Notes: generated by a model from the letters alone, not told the origin. Positions 16,767 through 24,376 are shown, counted from the first letter of the stretch. The stretch: 30,624 nucleotides of DNA from an uncultured Saprospiraceae bacterium (GCA_937127195.1 CAKZLT010000242.1:1-30624); one strand, 5' to 3'. Program-made: numbers and translations.

Positions 16767-17279
16767 ATGAGTCAACAATCATTTGCATTCAAAATGCGCG
16801 TAGTACACCGATATTTGGGCTTTTTTTTAGCTGGCATCATGGCAGTTTATGCCCTGAGTGGTATTGTATTGATTTTTAGAGATACGGATGCGCTAAAAAA
16901 CAAAACGGAAATTAGCAAAACAATTGCTCCTAACATTTCTAAAGAAGCATTGGGCAAGACTTTAAAAATGAAAAAGCTAAAAGTCAATCAAGAAGAAGGT
17001 GATATTTACTTTTTTAAAGATGGGCAATACAATAAGGCAACAGGAGCTGTTGAATACACCAAAAAAGAATTACCGTACCTTTTGGGGAAAATGACACATT
17101 TGCACAAAGCAAAATCAAGCGAACCATTGTATTTTCTGAATATATTCTTTGGTCTGTCTTTACTGTTTTTTGTGATTTCTTCTTTTTGGATGTTTATGCC
17201 GAGTAGCTCTATTTTTAAGAAAGGAATGTACTTTACCGCTGGCGGAATAATTTTGACGCTGTTGTTGTTATTTATATAA
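16767..17279 (+). CDS. PepSY-type transmembrane protein
   Basis: The 170-aa product has three predicted membrane helices: 16-37, 121-143 and 153-170. The first helix follows a basic KMRVVHRYLGFF motif typical of the start of PepSY-associated TM proteins. Between helices 1 and 2 is an extracytoplasmic segment of about 80 residues with PepSY-like patterning (GDIYFFKDGQYNKATGAVEY). His14 and His111/His113 flank helices, as in family members proposed to act in iron or redox transport. It is shorter than full PepSY-TM reductase-like proteins (350-500 aa), so it is a minimal form. A perfect 60-bp palindrome follows 17 nt after the stop. Confidence 0.75.
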   Translation: MSQQSFAFKMRVVHRYLGFFLAGIMAVYALSGIVLIFRDTDALKNKTEISKTIAPNISKEALGKTLKMKKLKVNQEEGDIYFFKDGQYNKATGAVEYTKKELPYLLGKMTHLHKAKSSEPLYFLNIFFGLSLLFFVISSFWMFMPSSSIFKKGMYFTAGGIILTLLLLFI

Positions 17280-17296
17280 AAAAAGAGGTATTCCCT

Positions 17297-17356
17297 ATGA
17301 CATAAATATACGTTTACTAAACTTTCGAAAGTTTAGTAAACGTATATTTATGTCAT
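17297..17356. repeat. Perfect 60-bp palindrome
   Basis: Bases 17297-17326 and 17327-17356 are exact reverse complements with no spacer, centred on TTTCGAAA. The core CGTTTACTAAACTT and its complement recur at 24581-24613. It could serve as a bidirectional terminator for the gene before it, form a cruciform, or be a mobile or REP-type repeat. Confidence 0.85.
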
Positions 17357-17378
17357 TACATTTTTAAATTCAAAAATT

Positions 17379-18119
17379 ATGGATTCAATCTTTACGCTTT
17401 TCTTTATCGTTTACGGGCTTTTTTTTCTAGGTGTTCCAATTTTAATGTTTTTGCTTATCCGCTATATGATAAGAAAACGCAAGAAAATGACACCAGAAAA
17501 AGTCAGAGCTGTATTAGAAGAAGCCGTCGAAAAAAGACGACCAAATTTAGTGCCTCACAAGGATTATGATGCGCTTTTTCTCAGCCAGCGCACGCTCAAA
17601 AATTTTTATGCAAAAGGGATTTCTTTAGAAAAAGAACGAGGAATTTTGGCAGATACGAATGGAGAACCTATGCTGTTTTACATTTGGGCTGACCCTGCGA
17701 TTATTCAATCAAAAATGCAATTGATTGCGGTGACAAGTCGCAAAACCTACTTCTTGAGGCTGCATAAGGGGTTTATGATTTTGAAAGTAAATGACCAAAT
17801 TGTTGGTTTTCATAACTACCGTTCGGGAGCAATTTTGGATAAGGATAGAAAAGTAATCGGTGTCATTAATCGTTATTTGGGAGACAAGACGGCTAAAATT
17901 AGTGAATTTCAAGGGTTTAATTTTGATGTTTACCGCCAGTTAGACAATAGTTCTTTTCCTGTTCAATTCACTAGCGGAACGAAAGCGTATATTACCAATA
18001 AATATAGTTCAAGTAATCGAAAAGCTATAAATATTGACTCCCAACATTTATACGAACACGAACAAGATTGGCTCGTCGCCTTGACTGTGAATTATCTTTC
18101 GGGTGCGCTGTGGGAATAG
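17379..18119 (+). CDS. Membrane-anchored protein of unknown function
   Basis: The 246-aa product has one N-terminal membrane helix (about 3-28) followed by a basic stop-transfer run (RYMIRKRKK), then a mainly soluble, probably cytoplasmic domain. The C-terminal ~130 residues are strand-rich with regularly spaced hydrophobic/Gly segments (GFMILKVNDQIVGFHNYRSG, VIGVINRYLGDKTAKISEF), reminiscent of a single compact beta fold such as the LURP/scramblase-like type, but this is only a resemblance. The stop is 5 bp from the 3' end of the convergent dehydrogenase-like gene. No family name can be assigned. Confidence 0.6.
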   Translation: MDSIFTLFFIVYGLFFLGVPILMFLLIRYMIRKRKKMTPEKVRAVLEEAVEKRRPNLVPHKDYDALFLSQRTLKNFYAKGISLEKERGILADTNGEPMLFYIWADPAIIQSKMQLIAVTSRKTYFLRLHKGFMILKVNDQIVGFHNYRSGAILDKDRKVIGVINRYLGDKTAKISEFQGFNFDVYRQLDNSSFPVQFTSGTKAYITNKYSSSNRKAINIDSQHLYEHEQDWLVALTVNYLSGALWE

Positions 18120-18124
18120 ATTTT

Positions 18125-19297
18125 TTACAATCGACTATTCAAAATCTGCGAAATCTCTTCATCCATCACAGGCATTGCATTATTTTGATTATTAGCATAT
18201 TGAATAATATCTGAAAAATCATCAGAAGTAATACCTAATTCAGATAAGGTTGGAATTTCAAAAAGTGTTGTCCATTCAGCTAGTTTATTGACTAGCATAT
18301 CACGATAATAAGCATCTGATTTGCCTCTACTTTTGTGTAAAAGTCGTCCTATTCGAGCGTATTTGGCAAGAGCCAAACCTTCGGAGTAGTATTTTTTGAC
18401 TTCGAGAATTGTCATTTTACAAACCTCTGCGGAGAGGCTAGCAGTTACCATCGAAAACGGAATATCATATTTTCCAGCTATCGAATTGGCTAAACCATTG
18501 GTTAATCCTAGTCCAGAATTAGTGCCTGTAACCCCCGAAACCATTGCCGCATAAGCCATGTTAGTACGACCCGAAGCGTAATGAGGTGCTTTGTAAGTGC
18601 GTTCCATTTTTTGACAAACGTAGGTAATTCCTTTGAAGGCAAGCGTATCTGTAAGCTCATTGGCTCCCATCGAGAGATAAGATTCAATGAGTTGAGAAAG
18701 TATATTTAAACCGCCTATTGCTGTCCATTTTGGAGGTAATTCATACATCAAATGCGGGTCAATGACTGAAATGGTAGGTGTAAAATTACTATGAATAAGT
18801 CGTTTTTTTTCGCCTCTTTTACCTACTTCCGAAATCATGGCAAATCGAGTTGTTTCGCTTCCTGTTCCTGCGGTAGTCGGCACTGCTACGAAAGGCAAAC
18901 TGTGGCCGCTGTGTATTTCTGAACCAAATTCTTCTAAATAATCACTAATATAATTGCCTATCGGAAGCATTGCCGCGACGGCTTTTCCTGCATCAATAAC
19001 GCTACCGCCACCTATTGCCAGAACGGCTTCTATATTCGCATTTTCGTAAGTGTAAACGATTTCGTCAATTATCTCAGGAGTTGGTTCTTGTTCGACTGTT
19101 GTCTGTGTCCATTCTAGATGATGTAACTCAAAAAGCTCTCGTAAAGTATCCCAATTTTTACTATCGACAAAAGATGATTTACCTGTAATCACTAATACTC
19201 TTTGACCAAATTCTTTAATCAAATTTGGAATAAGTGAAAACTTACCAACACCAAAGTATATATCTGGAACGCGCCCAAAATTGAACGTTTCTATCAT
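18125..19297 (-). CDS. Iron-alcohol-dehydrogenase family protein lacking metal ligands
   Basis: The 390-aa product has the full length and fold markers of group III (iron-containing) alcohol dehydrogenases: the nucleotide-binding GGGSVIDAGK at 96-105 and PTTAGTGSE at 140-148. By alignment to E. coli FucO (metal ligands Asp196, His200, His263, His277), the matching residues here are Asn198, Gln202, Asn267 and Phe281, so all four ligands are absent. The nearby catalytic His (FucO His267) is Asn271. NAD(P) binding looks intact, but metal-dependent dehydrogenase chemistry is unlikely by the standard mechanism. The reading frame is complete, so it is a diverged enzyme or pseudoenzyme rather than a decaying gene. 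It stands alone, convergent with the unknown gene ending at 18119. The substrate is unknown. Confidence 0.85.
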   Translation of the reverse strand: MIETFNFGRVPDIYFGVGKFSLIPNLIKEFGQRVLVITGKSSFVDSKNWDTLRELFELHHLEWTQTTVEQEPTPEIIDEIVYTYENANIEAVLAIGGGSVIDAGKAVAAMLPIGNYISDYLEEFGSEIHSGHSLPFVAVPTTAGTGSETTRFAMISEVGKRGEKKRLIHSNFTPTISVIDPHLMYELPPKWTAIGGLNILSQLIESYLSMGANELTDTLAFKGITYVCQKMERTYKAPHYASGRTNMAYAAMVSGVTGTNSGLGLTNGLANSIAGKYDIPFSMVTASLSAEVCKMTILEVKKYYSEGLALAKYARIGRLLHKSRGKSDAYYRDMLVNKLAEWTTLFEIPTLSELGITSDDFSDIIQYANNQNNAMPVMDEEISQILNSRL

Positions 19298-19362
19298 GGA
19301 TAAACATTAGAAGATGAAGTGAATAGCCTCTTTAAGAACAATTGAGGCACTGAAAGGTAATA

Positions 19363-19398
19363 AAAAGTTAATGAAAAAAATGTTTTTCATTAACTTTT
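19363..19398 (-). terminator. Terminator of the sigma/anti-sigma operon
   Basis: Perfect 16-bp arms (19363-19378 and 19383-19398) close a 4-nt loop, 32 nt past the anti-sigma stop codon. The arms carry A/T runs that give a U-rich 3' side on the minus strand. Confidence 0.7.
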
Positions 19399-19430
19399 AT
19401 CATTCAAGAATAGTCCTTTTTAATAAAATT

Positions 19431-20345
19431 TTATTCTACGGTAAACCTAGAAATGTGTAATATCTTGCGAGAACCATCTTTTTTGATTACTAAATAATAT
19501 AAACCTTTTTCTAATGGAATTTGACCATTAAACCTAAACTGATTGGTGCCATCAACTGGTTTTCCATCTAATTTAGCATCTAGTATTCGATAATCATTTT
19601 CAATATCAAACGAACGATTAGAGTAAATGATTAAACGATATTTAGGAGCGAAATCGGTGTTTCCAATTACTACTAGTGGTATTTTTTTAGCAAATTCAAA
19701 AACAGCATCCGCTTTGGGTTTGGTTACAAAAGTAGTAACATCAGCATCAGCATCAGAACGATAATTTTCCTCCATAACACTTTCCAATATTGGATGACGA
19801 CTGTAATCTATTTTGTCCAAACTCGCAATTGGCTGGTCAATTGGAACAGTTGGTTTTTCTACTGGTTTTTCTACTGGTTTTTCTACTGGTTTTTCTACTG
19901 GTTTTTTGTCCTCCTTTGGTAACTCAATGACTTCTTCTTGCTCGTCAGTTTCCTCTTTTGAGGTTTTATTCGATTCTATACTATCTTTAGGTAATTGGGT
20001 GTTCGTTTCTATTGTAGGTGCTACTCTATTGGTGGTTGTATTATTTTTTAAAAAGAAAGAAAAATAACTAACTAAAGCTAATAACGATAATATACCAATG
20101 ATTTTTAATGTTGAAAAACTTGTTTTTTTAGTCGGTGGGTTTAATATAAATTCATCTCCTAAGTTACTCAATTTTTGTTCTAAATTGGGTTTTTGTCTAT
20201 CCAAAAAACCATGTAATCCACGCTGAAAAGCGACTTCTTTTGCCAATACTTCATCGTTACGAAGCTGGTTCTCAAAAGCCATTCGTTCGTCCGCAGACAT
20301 TTCATTGTCTAGGTATTTTATAATATTTTCTAATCGGTCATTCAT
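19431..20345 (-). CDS. Membrane anti-sigma factor-like protein
   Basis: The 304-aa product starts with a short helical cytoplasmic region (NDRLENIIKYLDNEM-type, 1-45) characteristic of Bacteroidota anti-sigma proteins. A membrane helix at 79-99 is followed by an acidic, low-complexity stalk with KPVE tandem repeats (148-165), then a C-terminal strand-rich domain (about 205-304). The start codon overlaps the sigma-factor stop by 4 bp (ATGA), the classical coupling of an ECF sigma gene with its anti-sigma. The expected topology is N terminus inside, long C terminus outside. No zinc-binding HxxxCxxC motif is seen. It probably sequesters the ECF sigma until its outer part is altered or cleaved; the trigger is unknown. 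Confidence 0.75.
   Translation of the reverse strand: MNDRLENIIKYLDNEMSADERMAFENQLRNDEVLAKEVAFQRGLHGFLDRQKPNLEQKLSNLGDEFILNPPTKKTSFSTLKIIGILSLLALVSYFSFFLKNNTTTNRVAPTIETNTQLPKDSIESNKTSKEETDEQEEVIELPKEDKKPVEKPVEKPVEKPVEKPTVPIDQPIASLDKIDYSRHPILESVMEENYRSDADADVTTFVTKPKADAVFEFAKKIPLVVIGNTDFAPKYRLIIYSNRSFDIENDYRILDAKLDGKPVDGTNQFRFNGQIPLEKGLYYLVIKKDGSRKILHISRFTVE
19852..19899. repeat. 12-bp tandem repeat (four copies)
   Basis: GGTTTTTCTACT is repeated four times exactly, with a partial fifth copy, inside the anti-sigma gene; on the coding strand it gives the KPVE stalk. Unit length is a multiple of three, so copy-number change would alter stalk length without breaking the frame. Confidence 0.9.
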
Positions 20346-20908
20346 AATGAGTTATCTACTAATTCTTGATAACGGTTATCGGTTTCCATCAATTTCTTTA
20401 ACTGTCCTCGACAACGATATTTACGGGTTCTAGCCGTATGCTCATTTTTTAATTCTAAAGTTTCTGCAATTTCTGTCATGTCTCTTTTTGCAAAAAACAA
20501 TTGTAGTAATTGCCTACAAAGCAAGCCCAATTTTGCAAAATTCTCTCGATAAATATTATCCATTTCTCTATTCAAAAGTTCTTGTTCTATACTCTGTTGA
20601 TCCTTTAATGTGTTATCATCGGGTATTGTCACAGATTTTCTGTGCAATTTTCGGGATTTATTGTACCAAACCAATTTATTTACACCATAAAGATAGGTAT
20701 AAAACCCACTACTTAGCTCAAAATCAGGGGATTGTACCTTTTCTAAAATAATCATTAAAGCATCCTGAAAAACATCTTTTGCATCTTCAAGCGAACCACC
20801 TTTTTTGACAATATAGTTACTGATGCGACCAGAAAAATTCTGATAAATCGCACGCAGCACTTTCTCATCTTGGTTGACTAAACCTTGGATATAGTCATTA
20901 TCCTTCAA
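20342..20908 (-). CDS. ECF-type RNA polymerase sigma factor
   Basis: The 188-aa product has the two-domain ECF layout. Region 2 spans about 20-92, with the polymerase-binding DAKDVFQDALMIILEK segment at 42-57 and the -10-reading helix after it (FYTYLYGVNKLVWYNKSRK). Region 4 spans about 124-175, with the helix-turn-helix around MTEIAETLELKNEHTARTRKYRCRGQL. No C-terminal extension is present. It is translationally coupled to the membrane anti-sigma gene. It is transcribed divergently from an AraC-type gene 64 bp away; the shared gap holds a short palindrome (20924-20939) that might be a control site. The target regulon is unknown; the neighbouring TPR-CHAT gene is a candidate partner or target. 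Confidence 0.88.
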   Translation of the reverse strand: MKDNDYIQGLVNQDEKVLRAIYQNFSGRISNYIVKKGGSLEDAKDVFQDALMIILEKVQSPDFELSSGFYTYLYGVNKLVWYNKSRKLHRKSVTIPDDNTLKDQQSIEQELLNREMDNIYRENFAKLGLLCRQLLQLFFAKRDMTEIAETLELKNEHTARTRKYRCRGQLKKLMETDNRYQELVDNSL

Positions 20909-20923
20909 AGTAGTTGTTTTTTT

Positions 20924-20939
20924 ATTTGTTGTGACAAAT
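20924..20939. promoter_or_regulatory. Palindrome in the divergent sigma/AraC gap
   Basis: ATTTGT and ACAAAT flank TGTG in the only 64-bp gap between the divergent sigma and AraC-type genes. Such a site could be an operator for the AraC-type protein, but 6-bp AT-rich arms can arise by chance. Confidence 0.3.
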
Positions 20940-20972
20940 CATCTTTTGGTTACATAAAGGAAGTAAAAGTTT

Positions 20973-21308
20973 ATGGAAGAAGATGAAATTTTCATAAAAA
21001 ATGTTCAAGAAATTATTCAACACAACTTAAATAACCCTAACTTGAAAGGTGATTTTATTGCCAAAAAATTGGGGCTAAATCGAATGCAATTATATCGAAA
21101 ATTAAAAAAAATAAAGAATTTAGATGCTAGAACTTTTATTACAACTATTCGTGTAGGGCAAGCTAAAAAGATGCTTGAAAATACCTCTAAGTTTACTTAT
21201 CAAATTACAAAAGAGTGTGGTTTTAAGCATTATACGCATTTTTCAAAAGTATTCAAAAAACAAATAGGGGTCTCTCCATCAATTTATAGAAAACAAAATC
21301 AAAAGTAA
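20973..21308 (+). CDS. Stand-alone AraC-type DNA-binding protein
   Basis: The 111-aa product consists of the C-terminal AraC/XylS DNA-binding domain alone. The first HTH is at about 24-46 (FIAKKLGLNRMQLYRKLKK). The second is at about 74-97 with the family's FTYQITKECGFKHYTHFSKVFKK signature, ending in GVSPSIYR. There is no sensor or two-component domain, so activity may be set by its level or a partner. It lies between the divergent sigma operon and the TPR-CHAT gene and is likely a local regulator. Its stop is about 150 bp before the TPR-CHAT start. Confidence 0.85.
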   Translation: MEEDEIFIKNVQEIIQHNLNNPNLKGDFIAKKLGLNRMQLYRKLKKIKNLDARTFITTIRVGQAKKMLENTSKFTYQITKECGFKHYTHFSKVFKKQIGVSPSIYRKQNQK

Positions 21309-21388
21309 TTATTCTTAACAATTCTCACTTTGTCTTTTTTTGTCAAAGTCTTGTTTTTTTTGCCTCAAAATGTTACTGAAATGCATAT

Positions 21389-21432
21389 TTATTCTAATAG
21401 ATATATTTATTACCGATATTTGATTAGAATAA
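21389..21432 (+). promoter_or_regulatory. 10-bp inverted repeat before the TPR-CHAT start
   Basis: Arms 21389-21398 and 21423-21432 (perfect 10 bp, 24-nt centre) end 23 nt before the chosen ATG at 21456. It is a possible operator or leader hairpin; AT-rich, so weak evidence. Confidence 0.3.
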
Positions 21433-21455
21433 TCAAAACAAAAATATCATTGAAA

Positions 21456-23219
21456 ATGAAAATCTACGGAACAATACTTTTTACATTTTTTGCATTTTTT
21501 GCCTTCGCTCAACCACCTACTGGCGATATTCAAAAAGATACAACATTAGCGAATAAATTATTCTATCGTGCCTCTTCTGCTATTAATACAAATACAGTGA
21601 CTAAGAGAACAATACAACAGCTAGAACAAGCAAGTGATTTGTATGAAGCACATCCTTTTAATCAAAATTTAATTGCTGTAAAACAAAAATTAGCTATTGC
21701 CTATTATAAGGCATTCAAAATAGATAAAGCTGCCGAAGTTGCATTTTCTACTATTGATATTGTCGAAAATGAGGGATTTAAGAATCACTGTATCCTGAAT
21801 GAAACTTATTATATTTTATCAGAAATATATATTAGAAGGGATATAGAAATGGCTAAGGAATATGGTTTTAAAGCATTGGAATGTGTTGATAAAACATCTT
21901 TAAACTATTTTATAGGGTCTTATACCTTAGTCGAATTGTTGTCTTATTCCAATCAATATGCTGCGATTGATAGTATCATTTTTAATTTGGAAAATATCTT
22001 AGACAAGCAAATTGAATATAATAAGGACGCATTTCAATTATATATTTATAGGAGTAAGGTACTTTATCATAGTGCAAGCCAAAATAAGGAGCAAGCTATT
22101 CTATACTTGCAAAAATTATTTGACATTAATAAGAAAGCCAAAATTTTGGATAATGACGAATTGTCTGTTCTTTATGTCAGAATGGGGCAATTATATACCG
22201 AAATCAAAGCTTATGAGACCGCTTTAGAGTGGACAAAAAGAGGAAAAACCATTTCTTCTATTCCTGAAAATCATCCTTTGTATGGTAATTTTTATTCTCA
22301 TATAGGAACGGTATATATGAATAGTACGGAGTATGATTTGGCGATTAAAAATTTTCAGAAAGCGATTGATTATTCATTGAGAGACAGTCTTAATTACAAG
22401 ATTCAATTAGCGTTATCGAACTACAAAATGGCATTGTGTTATTATAATCGTGGAGATTATAGTGATGCTAGAAAATGTATAAAAGCTTCTGCAAGATATA
22501 CGTATCATCCAAATTCTAGTATATTATTAAGTCGTATTTATGAGAAAGAAGGCAAGTATTCTAAGAGTTTAGAAGCTGCCCATAAAGCGGTTTTGGGAAT
22601 AAGCACTAGGTTTAAAAGCACCGATGTCACCCAAAATCCATCACTTTACGAACCGCTTAAAGATCCAGTAATTGGTGCTAAATTATTGATGCTAAAAGGC
22701 AAGTCCTGGCATAGCTGGGGCGTAGCGACCAATGATATAACCAAAATTAAATCTGCCATTGAGTTATTTGAGCAAAGTTTAATAATAGAAGACCAAAATT
22801 GGAAAATTACTTTAGGCTTTGATAAGGCAAGAGCAAAATTGAGTTATGACAAGGTTAGTTTACTGAATATGCTTTTAGAAAGCGAACAATTTATTTTTGC
22901 TAAAAACCCGACCGATGCCCAATTTGAAAAGCTATTAAATATTTCAGAAAAGAAGAAAGCTATTCAATTAATAGAAACTTTGTCGCCAAGTTTTTTGCCC
23001 AAAAAGTTATATAAACAAGAGCAAGTATTGGTCAAGAAAGTACAAAAAGCTAGGCGAGAACTAGATTTGGTGCAGTATCAAAAAATCAAGATTCTATTCA
23101 ACTGTGCAAAGATGTACTATTTGAGGTTAGTGAAGAGCTACAAGCCTATTTTAAGAATATTAAAATCAATTATCCTAAGGAATCTAATCATTTTTATAAT
23201 AATGAATATGCCAACCTAA
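21456..23219 (+). CDS. TPR-CHAT exported protease, N-terminal part (frameshifted)
   Basis: This part encodes a signal peptide (MKIYGTILFTFFAFFAFAQ) and a helical TPR array; clear repeats lie at about 280-310 (IGTVYMNSTEYDLAIKNFQKAI), 320-350 and 355-380. The ATG at 21456 is chosen because it begins the signal peptide; the in-frame ATG at 21330 adds 42 unconvincing residues. The frame ends at 23219, but from the A6 run at 23080-23085 the homologous-looking protein continues in the -1 frame without a stop to 24376. Past that run the original frame gives about 45 residues unlike the family. With one base restored, the gene would encode a 973-aa TPR-CHAT protein. It lies downstream of the AraC-type gene and next to the sigma/anti-sigma pair. 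Whether the break is real, slippage-corrected or a sequencing error cannot be decided here. Confidence 0.8.
   Translation: MKIYGTILFTFFAFFAFAQPPTGDIQKDTTLANKLFYRASSAINTNTVTKRTIQQLEQASDLYEAHPFNQNLIAVKQKLAIAYYKAFKIDKAAEVAFSTIDIVENEGFKNHCILNETYYILSEIYIRRDIEMAKEYGFKALECVDKTSLNYFIGSYTLVELLSYSNQYAAIDSIIFNLENILDKQIEYNKDAFQLYIYRSKVLYHSASQNKEQAILYLQKLFDINKKAKILDNDELSVLYVRMGQLYTEIKAYETALEWTKRGKTISSIPENHPLYGNFYSHIGTVYMNSTEYDLAIKNFQKAIDYSLRDSLNYKIQLALSNYKMALCYYNRGDYSDARKCIKASARYTYHPNSSILLSRIYEKEGKYSKSLEAAHKAVLGISTRFKSTDVTQNPSLYEPLKDPVIGAKLLMLKGKSWHSWGVATNDITKIKSAIELFEQSLIIEDQNWKITLGFDKARAKLSYDKVSLLNMLLESEQFIFAKNPTDAQFEKLLNISEKKKAIQLIETLSPSFLPKKLYKQEQVLVKKVQKARRELDLVQYQKIKILFNCAKMYYLRLVKSYKPILRILKSIILRNLIIFIIMNMPT
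23080..23085 (+). other. Frameshift site: A6 run
   Basis: Six A in the context TATC-A6-TCAAG. One extra A, or a -1 slip, joins the TPR frame to the CHAT frame, reading ...QYQKNQDSIQL. The upstream stop in the second frame is at 23051, so the switch must lie between 23054 and 23219, and this is the only A-run of that length at the point where homology changes frame. Confidence 0.75.
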
Positions 23220-23377
23220 AAGATATTCAAAAAGGCTTATCGGATAAAACTCTTTTTGTTGGATATAGCGCATTTAACCAGAAATCTGCTGCTTCCAAAA
23301 CTAGAAATGGGCTTATTATTACGATTAGCCAATCCAATAAAAATATAGTTAAAGCTGATTTTTCGAACCTTAAAGAT

Positions 23378-24376
23378 ATGCTCAATAAGCTCAACGAACT
23401 CATTCAAGACCGTTTTGCTTTTCAAAAACCTGTTCGAGATGAATTTATTGATGTAAGCCATGAATTGTACAAAACTTTAATTGAGCCAATTGAAGCAGAA
23501 TTGGAAGGAAAAACCAAGTTGATGATTGTTGTTGAAGGGCAATTATTTCATTTGCCATTTGAATTATTATTAAAAAGTAATGAGAAAAAACCATATCACG
23601 AATTAGATTTTTTAATTAAAAAATACGAAATTAATTACCATTATTCTGCTACGGCATTTTTTAAAATAAAAGAAAAAAAGACGATTAAAGATAAATCTCT
23701 TTTGGCTTTCGCGCCTGTTTTTTCAAAAGGAGATAAGCTAACAACTGCAACTCGTTCGCTTGATTTTATGGTGGATAGCGTTTATCGAAGTATCGAAAAT
23801 TTTGAATTTGTGGCTTTACCAAACACAAAAAAAGAGGTTAAGGCAATATCAAAATTGGTGGAAGCCAATAACGGAACAGTGAGTATTCTTTTGAGTAAAA
23901 ATGCAACAAAAGATAAATTATCCCAGCAGCTAGAAAGTCAATCTTACCAGTTTATTCACATCGCGACGCATGGTTTAGTCAACTTCAAAAATCCAAAACT
24001 CTCTGCCTTAGCTTGTTATTCTAAGAATAATAAAATGGATAATTTAATGTATGCGAATGAAATACAATTCAAGAATATCAAGGCCGATTTGGTGGTTTTG
24101 AGTAGCTGCGAAAGTGGAATTGGTCAATTGGTAGCTGGAGAAGGCTTGATAGCTTTGAATCGTAGTTTTATCTATTCGGGAGCTAAAAATGTGCTATTCT
24201 CACTTTGGAAAGTCAATGATAAATATAGTAGCGAATTGATGATTGATTTTTATAAAAATTACTTTAAAAATCCTTCTTATACCAGCGCACTGCGTCAAGC
24301 AAAGCTAAAAATGCTAAGTGATCCAACTGCTGCACAACCTAAATATTGGTCAGCATTTGTGTTGATGGGCGAGTAA
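23378..24376 (+). CDS. TPR-CHAT exported protease, C-terminal CHAT part
   Basis: This frame carries the CHAT peptidase domain; its first ATG is at 23378, but the open frame extends back to 23054 and its protein sequence (LFEVSEELQAYFKNI...FVGYSAFNQKSA) continues the TPR protein. The catalytic pair is intact: His in IHIATHG (codon 23969-23971) and Cys in LSSCESG (codon 24107-24109), equal to His839 and Cys885 of the repaired 973-aa protein. Other CHAT landmarks are present: FHLPFELLL, AGEGLIALNRSFIYSGAKNVLFSLW and SALRQAKLKML. Expressed alone it would lack the signal peptide and TPR array, so an independent gene is unlikely. No ribosome-binding feature marks 23378. Confidence 0.8.
   Translation: MLNKLNELIQDRFAFQKPVRDEFIDVSHELYKTLIEPIEAELEGKTKLMIVVEGQLFHLPFELLLKSNEKKPYHELDFLIKKYEINYHYSATAFFKIKEKKTIKDKSLLAFAPVFSKGDKLTTATRSLDFMVDSVYRSIENFEFVALPNTKKEVKAISKLVEANNGTVSILLSKNATKDKLSQQLESQSYQFIHIATHGLVNFKNPKLSALACYSKNNKMDNLMYANEIQFKNIKADLVVLSSCESGIGQLVAGEGLIALNRSFIYSGAKNVLFSLWKVNDKYSSELMIDFYKNYFKNPSYTSALRQAKLKMLSDPTAAQPKYWSAFVLMGE

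Noticed and set aside
19852..19899. CRISPR-like tandem repeat
   Set aside because: Units are 12 bp with no spacers and lie in frame within a coding gene.
19813..20067. Plus-strand open frame rich in FSTG repeats
   Set aside because: It is the antisense shadow of the KPVE tandem repeat in the anti-sigma gene.
21330..21455. Upstream in-frame ATG for the TPR-CHAT gene
   Set aside because: The extra 42 residues would bury the signal peptide that begins at 21456, and the region contains an inverted repeat typical of untranslated DNA.
23080..23086. Canonical programmed -1 frameshift heptamer
   Set aside because: The codons around the A6 run do not form an X-XXY-YYZ slippery heptamer in the zero frame, and no obvious downstream hairpin was found; simple run-length change fits better, though slippage is not excluded.
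23378..24376. CHAT frame as an independent complete gene
   Set aside because: The open frame reaches back to 23054 with family-like sequence, and the ATG at 23378 lies inside the domain; it is better read as the 3' part of a frameshifted gene.
19431..24376. A complete type III-E CRISPR-Cas system
   Set aside because: No Cas7-11-like effector, Cas1/Cas2 or repeat array is present; only the TPR-CHAT plus sigma theme is shared.
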